DNA from: Actinomadura syzygii
GTDB lineage: Bacteria; Actinomycetota; Actinomycetes; Streptosporangiales; Streptosporangiaceae
Length of the DNA: 64,000 nucleotides
Direction of reading: 5' to 3'
Assembly: GCF_008085905.1 (NCBI RefSeq)
Contig: NZ_VSFF01000009.1
Span: 186,001-250,000, forward strand
Shown: in pieces, positions 52,456-61,721 of the stretch
Layout of the letters: every line of letters starts with the position of its first letter
How positions within the stretch are numbered: the first letter of the stretch is position 1
The notes under the pieces: model-generated
Databases searched by the model: none
What the model saw: only the letters and a program-made list of their open reading frames with translations
Told to the model about the DNA's origin: nothing
Translations under genes and position numbers: made by a program

Positions 52456-53490
52456 TCAGAGGCCCCGGACGGCGGCGACGGTGAACGGCAGCTCCGGCGT
52501 CCCGTCGCCGAGCGGACCGCCCTTGTCGAACTGCGAGCGCACGACGTAGAGCGTCCCGCGCAGGCGGGCGAGGGTCGTCGGGAGCTGGAGGGACGTGTCG
52601 GTCAGGCTCGCCTCCCGGCGGGCGGTGCGGCCGTCCGGCGCGACCCTCCAGCGGACGATGCGGTTGTCCACGTTGTGGACCGTCCACAGGCGTCCGTGCT
52701 GGAGTTCGAGGCCGTCGGCGTTGAGCATGTCGGCCCCTTGCAGGACGGTCCTGCCGTTCCCGCCGGTGGCGAGGTCGAGCCGGTACAGGTCGCCGCCGTG
52801 CGCGTCCGCCGCCAGCAGGAAGCGCCCGCCGGGGTCGGCGACGATGCCGTTCAGGGTGAAGTCGCCGGTCCTGTGCGGGTCGAGGACGTCGTCCAGGTCG
52901 AAGGCGACGGACAGCGTGCCGCGTCCGCCCTGTGCCCGCGCGAGGTCGCGGGGCGTGACGCGGTACACGACCGACCGGAAGCTGTCGGTCAGGTAGGCGG
53001 TCCCGTCGGGAGTCATGGCCAGGTCGTTGACGAACCGGGCTTCCGTGCCGGGGACGTCGAAACGGGCCAGGAGCCGCCGCGTGCGCGTGTCGTACACGGC
53101 GACCCCGGACGCGGAGCTGGTCACCCACAGCCGTCCGGCGCGGTCGACCTTCAGCCCGTTGGCCGTGTTCCGTCCGTCCGCGCCCGCGGGGAGGAACACC
53201 TCGGCCACGCGGTGGCCGGGGTGCATGCGGTAGACGGTGCCGTCCTGGAACGACCCGGCGTACAGGTCCCCGCGGCGCGGATCGGCGGCGATGCCCTCCG
53301 GGTAGACGCGGTCGCCCGGCAGCACGAAGGCCGGGGAGATCCGCGCCTCGGACGCCGCCGTCGCGTGGACGGCCGCGCTCGCCGCCGGAGCCGTGGCGAC
53401 CGACGCGGGCAGTAAGGCCACCGCGACGGCGACGGCGGCGGCGACGGCGGCGGGACGGCGCAGCCGCGCCGAGATCACAAAGCGAGACAT
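52456..53490 (-). CDS. secreted SMP-30/NHL-type beta-propeller protein
   Basis: A 344-residue exported protein with a signal peptide (AAAVAVAVALLPASVATAPAAS). The six-bladed propeller shows SMP-30-like blades: YPEGIAADPRRGDLYAGS, NGLKVDRAGRLWVTSS, NDLAMTPDGTAYLTDS and LNGIVADPGGRFLLAAD. It may bind a metal or lactone. ATG 53490 (GTG 53493 alternative) has GGAGAT upstream. It is divergent from a MarR regulator. Confidence 0.9.
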   Translation of the reverse strand: MSRFVISARLRRPAAVAAAVAVAVALLPASVATAPAASAAVHATAASEARISPAFVLPGDRVYPEGIAADPRRGDLYAGSFQDGTVYRMHPGHRVAEVFLPAGADGRNTANGLKVDRAGRLWVTSSASGVAVYDTRTRRLLARFDVPGTEARFVNDLAMTPDGTAYLTDSFRSVVYRVTPRDLARAQGGRGTLSVAFDLDDVLDPHRTGDFTLNGIVADPGGRFLLAADAHGGDLYRLDLATGGNGRTVLQGADMLNADGLELQHGRLWTVHNVDNRIVRWRVAPDGRTARREASLTDTSLQLPTTLARLRGTLYVVRSQFDKGGPLGDGTPELPFTVAAVRGL

Positions 53491-53536
53491 CACATCTCCG
53501 TTCGAGGTGAATGCTTAGAACGCACACATACGCTAG

Positions 53537-53548
53537 TTAGAGTCCTAA
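53537..53548. promoter_or_regulatory. MarR-type operator candidate
   Basis: TTAG-AGTC-CTAA (53537-53548) is an inverted repeat of the length MarR proteins use, with TA steps flanking it on both sides. It lies in the 102-bp gap between the divergent propeller and MarR genes and is AT-rich for this genome. Confidence 0.5.
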
Positions 53549-53592
53549 TAGACGTCAACGCCTTTTCCGATGACCGGCGATAACATGCGGAG

Positions 53593-54045
53593 ATGACTGA
53601 GATGCCCCTCCATGAGCGGCTCGGCTCGCACCTCAAGCGCGCCGAGCAGGCGCTCAGCGGGGCGAAGCACGCGGCGGTCAAGCCGAGCGGGCTCACCGTG
53701 CCGCAGTACGCCGCGCTGCTCCACCTCGCCGACAACCCCGGCATGTCGGCCGCCGCGCTCGCCCGCGCCTGCGCGGTCACCCCGCCGACGATGAACACCG
53801 TCCTGAAGAACCTCGCGGAGCGCGGCCTGATCGAGCGGACCCCGCACGAGTGGCACCGCAACATCCTGGAGACGCGGCTCACCGCCGAGGGCGAACGGGT
53901 GCTGACCGTCGCCGACGTCGGCGCCGTGCGGGTCGAGCGCGGCCTCGCCGCCGAGTTCACCGAGGACGAGCGCGCGACGCTGGTCGAGCTGCTCGGCCGC
54001 TGCGTCGGGTTCCTCGAAGCGTCGCGGTCCGCGCGCGGCACCTGA
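53593..54045 (+). CDS. MarR family regulator
   Basis: A 150-residue winged-helix dimer with recognition helix AVTPPTMNTVLKNLAERGLI and wing RTPHEWHRNILETRLT. The helices at both ends form the dimer. Divergent from a secreted propeller protein and preceded by an inverted repeat, it is likely an autoregulated repressor of that gene. Confidence 0.92.
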   Translation: MTEMPLHERLGSHLKRAEQALSGAKHAAVKPSGLTVPQYAALLHLADNPGMSAAALARACAVTPPTMNTVLKNLAERGLIERTPHEWHRNILETRLTAEGERVLTVADVGAVRVERGLAAEFTEDERATLVELLGRCVGFLEASRSARGT

Positions 54046-54129
54046 GACACTCCCTGCGGACGGCCGGTACGGAACCGGCATGACCGGCCAGACCGTCCAA
54101 GACGGACGCACGGGACCGAGGGAGGACGC

Positions 54130-54498
54130 ATGGGCGAGGACATCCAGCACGACAGGTCGGGACAGCTCAAGCAGATCGAGAGCGGACTGCTGCCCGGCGA
54201 GCAGATCGTCGCCGTCTACGACGCGGTCGGCACCGGCACCGGGTTCATCGGCCTCACCGACCGGCGCGTGATCATCCAGGACAAGAGCTTCGCGGGCAAG
54301 AAGTACGCCATCACGAGCGTGCCCTACTCGAAGATCACCTCGGTGAGCGTGGTCAGCAACAAGTCGTGGGCCGGGTCCTACTTCTCCACCGGGTCGATCG
54401 CGATCAACGTCGGCGCGCAGACCTACGAGATCGAGTTCCGGGGCAGCGACAAGAGCCACCACGTCCACAACGTGATCCTGGACTTCATCTCGCGCTGA
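54130..54498 (+). CDS. PH domain-containing protein (bacterial PH-like)
   Basis: A 122-residue protein that is almost entirely a bacterial PH domain: LLPGEQIVAVYDAVGTGTGFIGLTDRRVII and the repeated strand pattern through YEIEFRGSDKSHHVHNVILDFI. ATG 54130 has GAGGGAGGA. It has no membrane helix, so it may bind a partner rather than lipid. It stands between the MarR and MFS genes. Confidence 0.9.
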   Translation: MGEDIQHDRSGQLKQIESGLLPGEQIVAVYDAVGTGTGFIGLTDRRVIIQDKSFAGKKYAITSVPYSKITSVSVVSNKSWAGSYFSTGSIAINVGAQTYEIEFRGSDKSHHVHNVILDFISR

Positions 54499-54613
54499 TC
54501 TTCGCGCGGATTCTCGCGCCGATTCCCGCGCGGCCGATGAGTTCCGGCCGTCCGCCCGGTACCAACGGCGAGGGCGCACCGCCCTCACCGTCACCGGACG
54601 GCCGGGAGGCCAC

Positions 54614-56035
54614 ATGCGCAGGATGTCCCCCGAGGGCCGGGTACTCGCCCTGACCTCGGTGTCCGCTTTGATGATCCTGCTGGACGCGCTGGTCGTGACC
54701 ACCGCGCTGAGCACGATCAGAACCGATCTCGGCGCGTCCGTCGAGACCCTCGAATGGACGGTCGCCGCCTTCGCGCTGCCGTTCGCGGCGCTGCTGATGA
54801 CGGCGTCCGCGCTCGGCGAGCGGTACGGCCGCCGCCGGATGCTCGTCGCCGGGCTCGCGGTGTTCACGCTCGCGTCCGCGGCGTGCGCGCTCGCGCCGAG
54901 CGTCGGCGCGCTGATCGCCGCGCGGGCCGTGCAGGGCGCCGGGTCCGCGCTGGTCATGCCGCACGCCATGGCGCTGCTCGCCGCCGCGTACCCGGCCGCG
55001 CGGCGGGCCCGCGCGCTCGGCGTCTTCAGCGGGGTGACCGGGCTCGCCACGCTCGGCGGACCGCTCGTCGGCGGCGCGGTCGTGCAGGGGCTCGCCTGGC
55101 AGTGGATCTTCTGGCTGAACGTGCCGCTGGGGCTCGCGCTGATCCCGCTCGTCCGGGCGGGCGTCCCGGAGAGCAGGGGCGCGGCGCGGCGGATGGATCC
55201 GGGCGGCGTCGTCCTCGTCACGCTGGCGGCGGTCGGGCTCGTGTGGGGGCTCGTCCGCGGGAACACGGCGGGCTGGGACTCGCCGGAGGTCGCCGGAGCC
55301 CTGGTGGCGGGCGCCGTGCTGCTCGCGGCGTTCGCCGCGTGGGAGCGGCGCGCCGCCGAGCCGATGCTGCCGATGGGGTTCTTCCGCGTCCGCGCCTTCG
55401 CGGCCGGGAACGCGGCCGGGTTCCTGCTGTACGCCGCGATCTTCGGGGCGGCGTTCTTCCTCGCGCAGTTCCTGCAGAACGGGCTCGGGTACGGGCCGCT
55501 CGGCACGGGGCTGCGGCTCGCCCCCTGGACGGTCACGCTGTTCCTCGTCGCGCCGCTCGCCGGACGGCTCGTAGCGCGGGTCGGGGAGCGTCCGCTGATC
55601 ACCGGCGGGCTGCTGCTGGAGGCGGCCGGGTTCGCCTGGATCGCGGTCGTCGCGTCGCCTGACATGGCGTACGCGGAGATGGTCGCGCCGCTGATGCTGG
55701 CCGGGGTCGGGGTGTCCCTGGCGATGCCCGCCGCGCAGAACGCGGTGATCGGCGCGGTGCCCGCAATCGGCGTCGCGTCCGGGACGTTCAACACGCTGCG
55801 CCAGTTCGGCGGCGCGTTCGGGATCGCGGTGACCGCCGCCGTGTTCGCCGCGTCCGGCGGCTACGGCTCGCCGGACGACTTCGCGGCCGGCTTCGTCCCC
55901 GCGACCTGGGTGATGGCCGCACTGGCGGCGACCGCCGCCCTGGCCGGCCTCGGCACATCCGGCCGCCGCGTCCCCTCCCCTGCCGCCGCCCGCACCGACA
56001 CGGCACCCGCGCAGCCGACGGCACTGCGCTCGTAG
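54614..56035 (+). CDS. MFS transporter, DHA2 (EmrB/QacA) family
   Basis: A 473-residue 14-helix drug:proton antiporter. Motif A-like GERYGRRRM follows helix 2, and GPLVGGAVVQGLAWQWIFWLN is motif C, with 14 helices across the protein. ATG 54614 has GGGAGG with 5-nt spacing. It is the intact counterpart of the broken MFS gene at 6763-7702, which helped place the deletions there. No regulator lies adjacent. Confidence 0.93.
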   Translation: MRRMSPEGRVLALTSVSALMILLDALVVTTALSTIRTDLGASVETLEWTVAAFALPFAALLMTASALGERYGRRRMLVAGLAVFTLASAACALAPSVGALIAARAVQGAGSALVMPHAMALLAAAYPAARRARALGVFSGVTGLATLGGPLVGGAVVQGLAWQWIFWLNVPLGLALIPLVRAGVPESRGAARRMDPGGVVLVTLAAVGLVWGLVRGNTAGWDSPEVAGALVAGAVLLAAFAAWERRAAEPMLPMGFFRVRAFAAGNAAGFLLYAAIFGAAFFLAQFLQNGLGYGPLGTGLRLAPWTVTLFLVAPLAGRLVARVGERPLITGGLLLEAAGFAWIAVVASPDMAYAEMVAPLMLAGVGVSLAMPAAQNAVIGAVPAIGVASGTFNTLRQFGGAFGIAVTAAVFAASGGYGSPDDFAAGFVPATWVMAALAATAALAGLGTSGRRVPSPAAARTDTAPAQPTALRS

Positions 56036-56071
56036 TGGACGCGGTAACGGGCGGCGGGCCGAGTGGTGTGG

Positions 56072-59000
56072 TCAGACGGTGATGGAGACGGTGGAGCCGG
56101 TGCGGTCCTTGGTTACGCGGAGCTGCGCGGGGATGCGGGCGCGCAGTTCCGCGACGTGGCTGACCACGCCGACCGCGCGGCCGCCGTCGCGGAGCCCGTC
56201 GAGGACGTCCATCACCTCGTCGAGCGTGTCCTCGTCGAGGGTGCCGAAGCCCTCGTCGACGAACAGGGTGCCGATCTCGGCGCCGCCCGCCTCGGCGGTG
56301 ACGACGTCGGCGAGGCCCAGCGCGAGCGACAGCGACGTGATGAACGACTCGCCGCCGGACAGTGTCACGGGGTCGCGGTCGAGGCCCGTCCATGCGTCGG
56401 CGACGCGGAGGCCGAGCCCGCCCGCGCCCTTCGTGCGGTCGCCCGCCGCCTTCTCCGTCGTGTGGACGAGCGCGTACCGTCCGCCGGACATGCGGCGCAG
56501 CCGCTCGTTCGCCGCGTCGACGACCTGTTCGAGGCGTGCCGCGAGCACGTAGGCGGACAGCGACATCGCGTGCCGGTTCGCCGGGTGCTTCCCGGACGTG
56601 AGCCCCGCGAGCCGCTCGGCCACCGCGTGCCGTTCCGCCGCCGGGCGCCAGTCGCGGACGGCCGTGCCGAGCCGTTCCCGCAGCTCGGCGAGCCGGTCGC
56701 AGCGGTGCGCGGCGCGGTCGGCGGCGCTGACGGCGTGGGCGTGCACGCTGTCGGCCGCGTGCAGCATGGCCTCAAGCGCGGGCAGGTCGGGTGCGGGCTC
56801 GGCCGCCGCCGCGACGAGCGCCGGGTCCGTGAGCTGGGCGCGGACCTCGGCCTCGGCGTCGTCGAGCCGCCGGATCCGGTCGCGGAGGACGCCCTGATCC
56901 TCGTCGGCCAGCTCCGCCGCGAGGACCTCGTCCGGGGTGCGGAACCCCTGCGCGGCCGCCTCCTGCCCGGCCCGCGCGCGGGCGGCGGTGAGCTCGGCCT
57001 CGGCGCGGCCGGACGCGCGCAGCGCCTCGACCGCCTCGGCCAGCGCGCCCGCCTCGCGGCCGAGCCGGGCGATCCGCGCCTCCAGCGTCGCGTCGCCGCC
57101 GCGCGCCTCCGCCAGCTCGGCGGACAGCCTCGCCTGCTCGTCGGCGAGCTTCGCGTCCTCGGTGCGGTGCTCGGTGAGGGCGCGGGAGACCTCGTCGCGT
57201 TCGACGCGGACGCGCTCGAGCTCCTGCTCGTGCCGGTGCAGGATCTCCTCCAGGCGTTCGGCGTCGGCCGCCCGCGCGTCGGCCGCGTCGAGCGCGCGGT
57301 GCGCCTCGGCCAGTTCGGCGGCGAGGGCGGACGCAGGCGTCTCCCCCGCGATCTCCATCAGCTTGTCGCGTTCGGTGCGCAGCTCGCCGAGCGCCGTCCC
57401 GGCCTGCTCGCGGACGTGCTGCGCCTCGTCGGCGGTGTCCTGGGCGGCGTCCACCTCGTCCTCGGACGGGACGGGGCCCGGCGCGACGGCCGGGTCCGGG
57501 TGGTCGGACGATCCGCAGACGCGGCAGGGCTCCCCGGCTGCCAGCTCACCGGCGAGGACGGCGGCCATCCCGTCCAGCCGCGCCTGGCGGAGGTCGAGGA
57601 CGCGCTGCCGGGTGTCCTGCGCCGCGTCGACCGCCGTCCGGTACGCCGCCTCCGCCTCGGTGAGGGCCTGTTCGACCTGGTCGCGGCGCTGCGCGGCGTC
57701 GAGGCGGCGGCCCGCGTCCTGGACGGCGGCCGCCGCCCCGGGACGCGCGGCGGCGGCGAGCACGGTCTCGTCCCGCTCGGCGCGGCGGGCCGCGACGACG
57801 ACGGGCAGGTCGTTCAGGGCAGCCGCGACGCGCGCGTCGGCGGGCTCCAACCGGCGCAGCTCCTTCTCCAGCCCGGCGCGTTCGCTCTCGACCCGGCGGA
57901 GCCGGGCGGCGCTGGCACGGCGGCCCTCCAGCGCGGCGACCTCGTCGCGGCGGTCGCGCTCGGCCTTGGCGAGGACGTCCTCCGGCGCCTTCGGCGGCAC
58001 CAGCGCGGACGCCCCGGCCCGGGTCTCGTCGGCCCAGCGGCGCGCCCGCACGGCCTCGTCGTGCCGGGCTCTCACGTCCCTGACCAGCGGGACGACCCGG
58101 TCGGCACGCGCGGCGGCGTCGAGCCGGGACGCCAGCGCCGACTTCTCCTCCGCGCGCTCCGCCAGCGCGTCGCGCCGCGCGGCGGCCCGCGCGTGGCGGT
58201 CCCGCCGTTCGGCGAGCGCGCGGCCTTCGTCTAAGGCGGCGCGGGCCCCGGCCAGCGTCGCGGCGGCCTCGTCGCGCAGCGTCTCGACGGCCGCGCGGAT
58301 GTCCTCGTGGCCACGCGCAAGCTCGGCCGCCCAGGCGGGCAGCGTCTCGACCTCGTCCAGCGGCCCGGTCTCCGCGGCGTCCCGCGAGGACGCCCCGCGG
58401 TCGGCCGGGCGGGGGCGCGGGACGAGCGGCCCGTCCCCGCGCGGCGCCGGCGCCCCGGTCGCCTCGGCGACACGGTCGGCGAGCGCGGCGGCCCGCGCGG
58501 CGAGGTCGGCGGCCTCCCGCCCGGTGCCGGCGCGCCGCTCCGCGAGCCACTTCTCGACCTGGGTGAACACCTCGGTGGCGAACAGGCGCTCCAGCACGCG
58601 GCGGCGCTCGTCCGCCCCGGACCGCAGGAACCCCGCGAACTCGCCCTGCGGCAGCAGCGCGACCTGGCAGAACTGGACGGCCGTCATCCCGAGCATCCGG
58701 GACACGAGGTCGCCCGCCTCGTCCAGCCGCGTGGTGAGGCCCGTCCAGCCGCCGTGCTCGAACTCCTCCACGACGACCTTCGCGTGCTCGACGGTCGTGC
58801 CCGAGCCGCGCAGCTTCGGCCGCTCCCACGCGGGCGAGCGGGACACGCGCAGGCGGCGGCCCCGGATCGTCGTCTCCAGCACCACGCGCGGCACGGCGCC
58901 GGGCGCGGCGTGGTCGCTGCGCAGGCCCTTCACCGCGTTGCGGACGCCCGGCACCTGCCCGTACAGCGCGAAGCACACCGCGTCGAGGACGCTCGTCTTC

Positions 59001-59119
59001 CCGGCGCCCGTCCGGCCCTGGATGAGGAACAGCCCGGCGTCCGACAGCGCGTCGAAGTCGATCTCCTCGGTGCCGGGGAAGGGACCGAACGCGGTGATCT
59101 CCAGCCGGTGGAGCCTCAC
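56072..59119 (-). CDS. sbcC: exonuclease SbcC
   Basis: A 1015-residue SMC-like ATPase that with SbcD trims hairpins and double-strand ends. The N-terminal Walker A is GRTGAGKTS (35-43), followed by coiled coil, the zinc hook CRVC near residue 530, the second coil, and the C-terminal signature LSGGESFITS with Walker B LFVDEGFGTLDE. GTG 59119 overlaps the SbcD stop (GTGA). The full-length layout is intact. Confidence 0.96.
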   Translation of the reverse strand: MRLHRLEITAFGPFPGTEEIDFDALSDAGLFLIQGRTGAGKTSVLDAVCFALYGQVPGVRNAVKGLRSDHAAPGAVPRVVLETTIRGRRLRVSRSPAWERPKLRGSGTTVEHAKVVVEEFEHGGWTGLTTRLDEAGDLVSRMLGMTAVQFCQVALLPQGEFAGFLRSGADERRRVLERLFATEVFTQVEKWLAERRAGTGREAADLAARAAALADRVAEATGAPAPRGDGPLVPRPRPADRGASSRDAAETGPLDEVETLPAWAAELARGHEDIRAAVETLRDEAAATLAGARAALDEGRALAERRDRHARAAARRDALAERAEEKSALASRLDAAARADRVVPLVRDVRARHDEAVRARRWADETRAGASALVPPKAPEDVLAKAERDRRDEVAALEGRRASAARLRRVESERAGLEKELRRLEPADARVAAALNDLPVVVAARRAERDETVLAAAARPGAAAAVQDAGRRLDAAQRRDQVEQALTEAEAAYRTAVDAAQDTRQRVLDLRQARLDGMAAVLAGELAAGEPCRVCGSSDHPDPAVAPGPVPSEDEVDAAQDTADEAQHVREQAGTALGELRTERDKLMEIAGETPASALAAELAEAHRALDAADARAADAERLEEILHRHEQELERVRVERDEVSRALTEHRTEDAKLADEQARLSAELAEARGGDATLEARIARLGREAGALAEAVEALRASGRAEAELTAARARAGQEAAAQGFRTPDEVLAAELADEDQGVLRDRIRRLDDAEAEVRAQLTDPALVAAAAEPAPDLPALEAMLHAADSVHAHAVSAADRAAHRCDRLAELRERLGTAVRDWRPAAERHAVAERLAGLTSGKHPANRHAMSLSAYVLAARLEQVVDAANERLRRMSGGRYALVHTTEKAAGDRTKGAGGLGLRVADAWTGLDRDPVTLSGGESFITSLSLALGLADVVTAEAGGAEIGTLFVDEGFGTLDEDTLDEVMDVLDGLRDGGRAVGVVSHVAELRARIPAQLRVTKDRTGSTVSITV

Positions 59120-60246
59120 GCCATCGCCTCCTTGCGGCGGCACGCCTGGAACGCCTCGTCGAGCAGGGCGCGCTCGGCGCCGGTCGCGGGCCCGTCGGCG
59201 ACCTCGGCGACGAAGTCGCCCGCGATGTCCTGCGGGGAGCGCTCGCGGACGCGGCCGGACCAGGTGCGGACGGCGTCCGCCGCGCCGCCCTCCGGCTCGA
59301 ACCCGAGGACGAGCGTGTGCGGGAACCGGCGGCGCAGCCGCTCCATCGCCGCGGACGGACGGCGCGCGTCGGTCAGCGTCACCTGGAGCCAGCGGTCCTC
59401 GCAGCGGTCGAGCGCCGGGTCGGCGAGCAGGTCGTCGAGCCGTCCGCGGACGCGGGCGAGACGGCGCGGGACGGGCGCCTCCACGAACTCCGACGCGATG
59501 CCGTCCGCGCGAAGGTCGACCAGCCAGGACCCCTTGACGTGCTTCTCTTCCGAGAACGAGTAGGCGAGCGGCGATCCCGAGTAGCGGACGCGGTCGGTGA
59601 TCTGCCATCTGCCGTGCAGATGGCCGAGCGCCGCGTAGTCGACGCCGTCGAACACCGACGCGGGCACGTGCGCGGAACCGCCGACGGAGATGTCGCGCTC
59701 GCTCTCGCTGGCCTCCCCGCCGGTGACGAACGCGTGCGCCAGCACGACCGTGCGCATTTCAGGGCGCCGGACGGCGTCGGCGCGGACGCGGCGCATCGCC
59801 TCCTGGAGCGCGGCGGCGTGGCTGCGGTCGTCCAGCTCCCACTCGTGCCGGACCAGCTCGGGCTCCATATACGGGACGCCGTAGATCGCCGAGTCCCCGA
59901 CCACGACGGGCTCCCCCACCGTCGCGAAGTCGGTGCGGACGTGCACTCCCGAGGCGTCCATCAGCGCCGACCCGAACCCCAGGCGGCGGGCGGAGTCGTG
60001 GTTGCCCGCGATGAGCACGACCCGGGCGTGCTCGGCGATCCGCCTCAGCGTCTCGTCGCACAGCCGGACGGCGTCGACGGCGGGCAGCGCCCGGTCGTAC
60101 ACGTCCCCGGACACCAGCACGCACTCGACCCGCTCCGCCTTCACGGTCTCGACCAGGTGATCGACGAACGCCGCCTGCGCGGCCAGCAGATCCTCACGGT
60201 GGAACGATCTGCCGAGATGCCAGTCGGAGGTGTGCAGGATTCGCAT
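59116..60246 (-). CDS. sbcD: exonuclease SbcD
   Basis: A 376-residue metallophosphoesterase nuclease subunit. Metal ligands are visible in HTSDWHLG (D8, H10), SGDVYDRA, AGNHDSARR and HLHG, with LAHAF supplying another histidine. ATG 60246 is the start; the gene is coupled to sbcC by a 4-nt overlap. The pair is in the standard order. Confidence 0.96.
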   Translation of the reverse strand: MRILHTSDWHLGRSFHREDLLAAQAAFVDHLVETVKAERVECVLVSGDVYDRALPAVDAVRLCDETLRRIAEHARVVLIAGNHDSARRLGFGSALMDASGVHVRTDFATVGEPVVVGDSAIYGVPYMEPELVRHEWELDDRSHAAALQEAMRRVRADAVRRPEMRTVVLAHAFVTGGEASESERDISVGGSAHVPASVFDGVDYAALGHLHGRWQITDRVRYSGSPLAYSFSEEKHVKGSWLVDLRADGIASEFVEAPVPRRLARVRGRLDDLLADPALDRCEDRWLQVTLTDARRPSAAMERLRRRFPHTLVLGFEPEGGAADAVRTWSGRVRERSPQDIAGDFVAEVADGPATGAERALLDEAFQACRRKEAMA

Positions 60247-60405
60247 GTCGCAGCAACCATAGGCACCCCGTCCGACACATCCCGCGCAGAAACGCCGCGC
60301 AGCCCCGAACGAATCTTCGATCCCGCCCGACGGCACTGCGCGGGCGAGCTCCCGCGCGCGGCGCGGGGGCGGGCGCTCGCGTGAGGGACGCGGGTGGGGC
60401 TCGCG

Positions 60406-60411
60406 TAGGGT
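60406..60411 (+). promoter_or_regulatory. -10 element before a leaderless micro-ORF
   Basis: TAGGGT fits TANNNT and ends 7 nt before GTG 60418. The upstream TGAGGG (60382-60387) is a poor -35 at 18 bp. Confidence 0.4.
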
Positions 60412-60417
60412 GACGGC

Positions 60418-60480
60418 GTGAGCGGAGTGAGCCCGGGGGTCCGGCGCGGCGGGCTCGTCCCGCGCGGGACGGACGCATGA
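60418..60480 (+). CDS. 20-residue micro-ORF coupled to the reductase gene
   Basis: GTG 60418 starts a 20-residue frame (MSGVSPGVRRGGLVPRGTDA) whose TGA overlaps the reductase ATG (ATGA, 60477-60480). With a -10 seven bases upstream it would be a leaderless leader peptide feeding ribosomes to the reductase gene. The peptide shows no recognisable feature; it may be chance. Confidence 0.4.
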   Translation: MSGVSPGVRRGGLVPRGTDA

Positions 60481-61163
60481 GCGCGCGACCCTACGTCCTG
60501 CTGAGCTGCGCGATGTCCGCGGACGGCTACATCGACGACGCGACCCCGGAGCGGCTGCGGCTGTCCAGCGCCGCCGACTGGGACCGGGTGGACGGCGTGC
60601 GCGCGAGCTGCGACGCCATCCTCGTGGGCGCCGGGACGATCCGCGCCGACGACCCGCGGCTGCTGGTCAGGTCGGCCGCGCGGCGCGACAAGCGGGTCGC
60701 GCGCGGGCTCCCCGCCGACCTGACGAAGGTGACGCTGACCTGGAGCGGCGACCTCGACCCGGGCGCGCGGTTCTTCACGACGGGCGAGTCGCCGAAGCTG
60801 GTGTACGCGCCGTCCGGGACGGCCGCCGACCTGGCGCCGAGGCTCGACGGCGTGGCCGAGGTCGTCGACGCCGGAGACCCGCTCTCCCTCGACGCGCTGC
60901 TCGCCGACCTCGCGGGACGCGGCGTCCGGCGGCTGATGGTGGAGGGCGGCGGCGCCGTCCACACGCTGTTCCTGACGAGCGGGCTCGTGGACGAGCTGCA
61001 GCTCGTCGTCGCGCCGTTCTTCGTCGGCGACCCGTCCGCGCCGCGGTTCGTCCAGTCCGGGGTGTTCCCGCAGTCGACGGAGCGTCCGATGCGGCTCGCG
61101 GAGGTCACCCGCATCGGCGACCTCGCGCTGCTGCGCTACCTCGTCGGGGCCGGGCGTGGATGA
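60477..61163 (+). CDS. RibD C-terminal domain reductase
   Basis: A 228-residue DHFR-fold NADPH reductase like the second half of RibD (reducing the ribose of a diaminopyrimidine). MSADGYID, VGAGTIRADDPRLLVR and MVEGGGAVHTLFL are conserved. The following deaminase gene overlaps it by 8 bases. Away from other riboflavin genes, it may serve riboflavin or a related pterin/deazapurine-type pathway. Confidence 0.92.
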   Translation: MSARPYVLLSCAMSADGYIDDATPERLRLSSAADWDRVDGVRASCDAILVGAGTIRADDPRLLVRSAARRDKRVARGLPADLTKVTLTWSGDLDPGARFFTTGESPKLVYAPSGTAADLAPRLDGVAEVVDAGDPLSLDALLADLAGRGVRRLMVEGGGAVHTLFLTSGLVDELQLVVAPFFVGDPSAPRFVQSGVFPQSTERPMRLAEVTRIGDLALLRYLVGAGRG

Positions 61164-61596
61164 CCTGGGCTGGCTGTCCCTGGCCTGCGACCTCGCGGCG
61201 CTGTGCCCGCCGTCCCGCACCGCGTTCTCGGTCGGCTCGGTGATCGTCGGCGCGGACGGGCGCGAGATCGCCCGCGCCCACTCCCGCGAGTCCGATCCGC
61301 ACGACCATGCCGAAGAGGCCGCCCTCGCTAAGACCGCGTCCCTCCCGGCCGGAGACCTCGCGGGGGCGACGGTGTACAGCTCGCTCGAACCGTGCGGGAA
61401 GCGGGCGTCGCGGCCGCGGACGTGCGCCGAGCTGATCGTCGCGGCGGGCGTCCGGCGGGTGGTGTTCGCCTGGCGCGAGCCGTCCCTGTTCGTCGCCGGG
61501 ACGGGCGCGGACGTCCTCACCGCAGCGGGCGTCGAGCTCGTCGAGCTGCCCGAGCTGGCCGGACGCGCCCGCGAGCCGAACGCGCACCTGCTCTGA
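61156..61596 (+). CDS. RibD-type cytidine deaminase-fold protein
   Basis: A 146-residue zinc deaminase matching the first half of RibD. The ligands are H51 (in HAEE with E53 as general base) and C80/C90 in EPCGKRASRPRTC. GTG 61156 overlaps the reductase gene by 8 bases. RibD normally has this domain first; here it is a separate, second gene. Confidence 0.92.
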   Translation: MDDLGWLSLACDLAALCPPSRTAFSVGSVIVGADGREIARAHSRESDPHDHAEEAALAKTASLPAGDLAGATVYSSLEPCGKRASRPRTCAELIVAAGVRRVVFAWREPSLFVAGTGADVLTAAGVELVELPELAGRAREPNAHLL

Positions 61597-61606
61597 CGCC
61601 CGGCGG

Positions 61607-61624
61607 ATGAGACGCGAGTCTCAT
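61607..61624. promoter_or_regulatory. perfect inverted repeat before the aldehyde dehydrogenase
   Basis: ATGAGAC (61607-61613) and GTCTCAT (61618-61624) are perfect arms around GCGA. It is either a weak terminator of the RibD pair (no T-run follows) or an operator for the aldehyde dehydrogenase that starts 98 bp later. Confidence 0.45.
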
Positions 61625-61721
61625 TCCCCTTGCCAACGCCTGGGGACGCCGTGCGATGCTGTGCCCAAGCAAGCATTCGGTTACCCGGGTTCGGCCCCGT
61701 CGGGCAGGGAGGCACGGCAGC

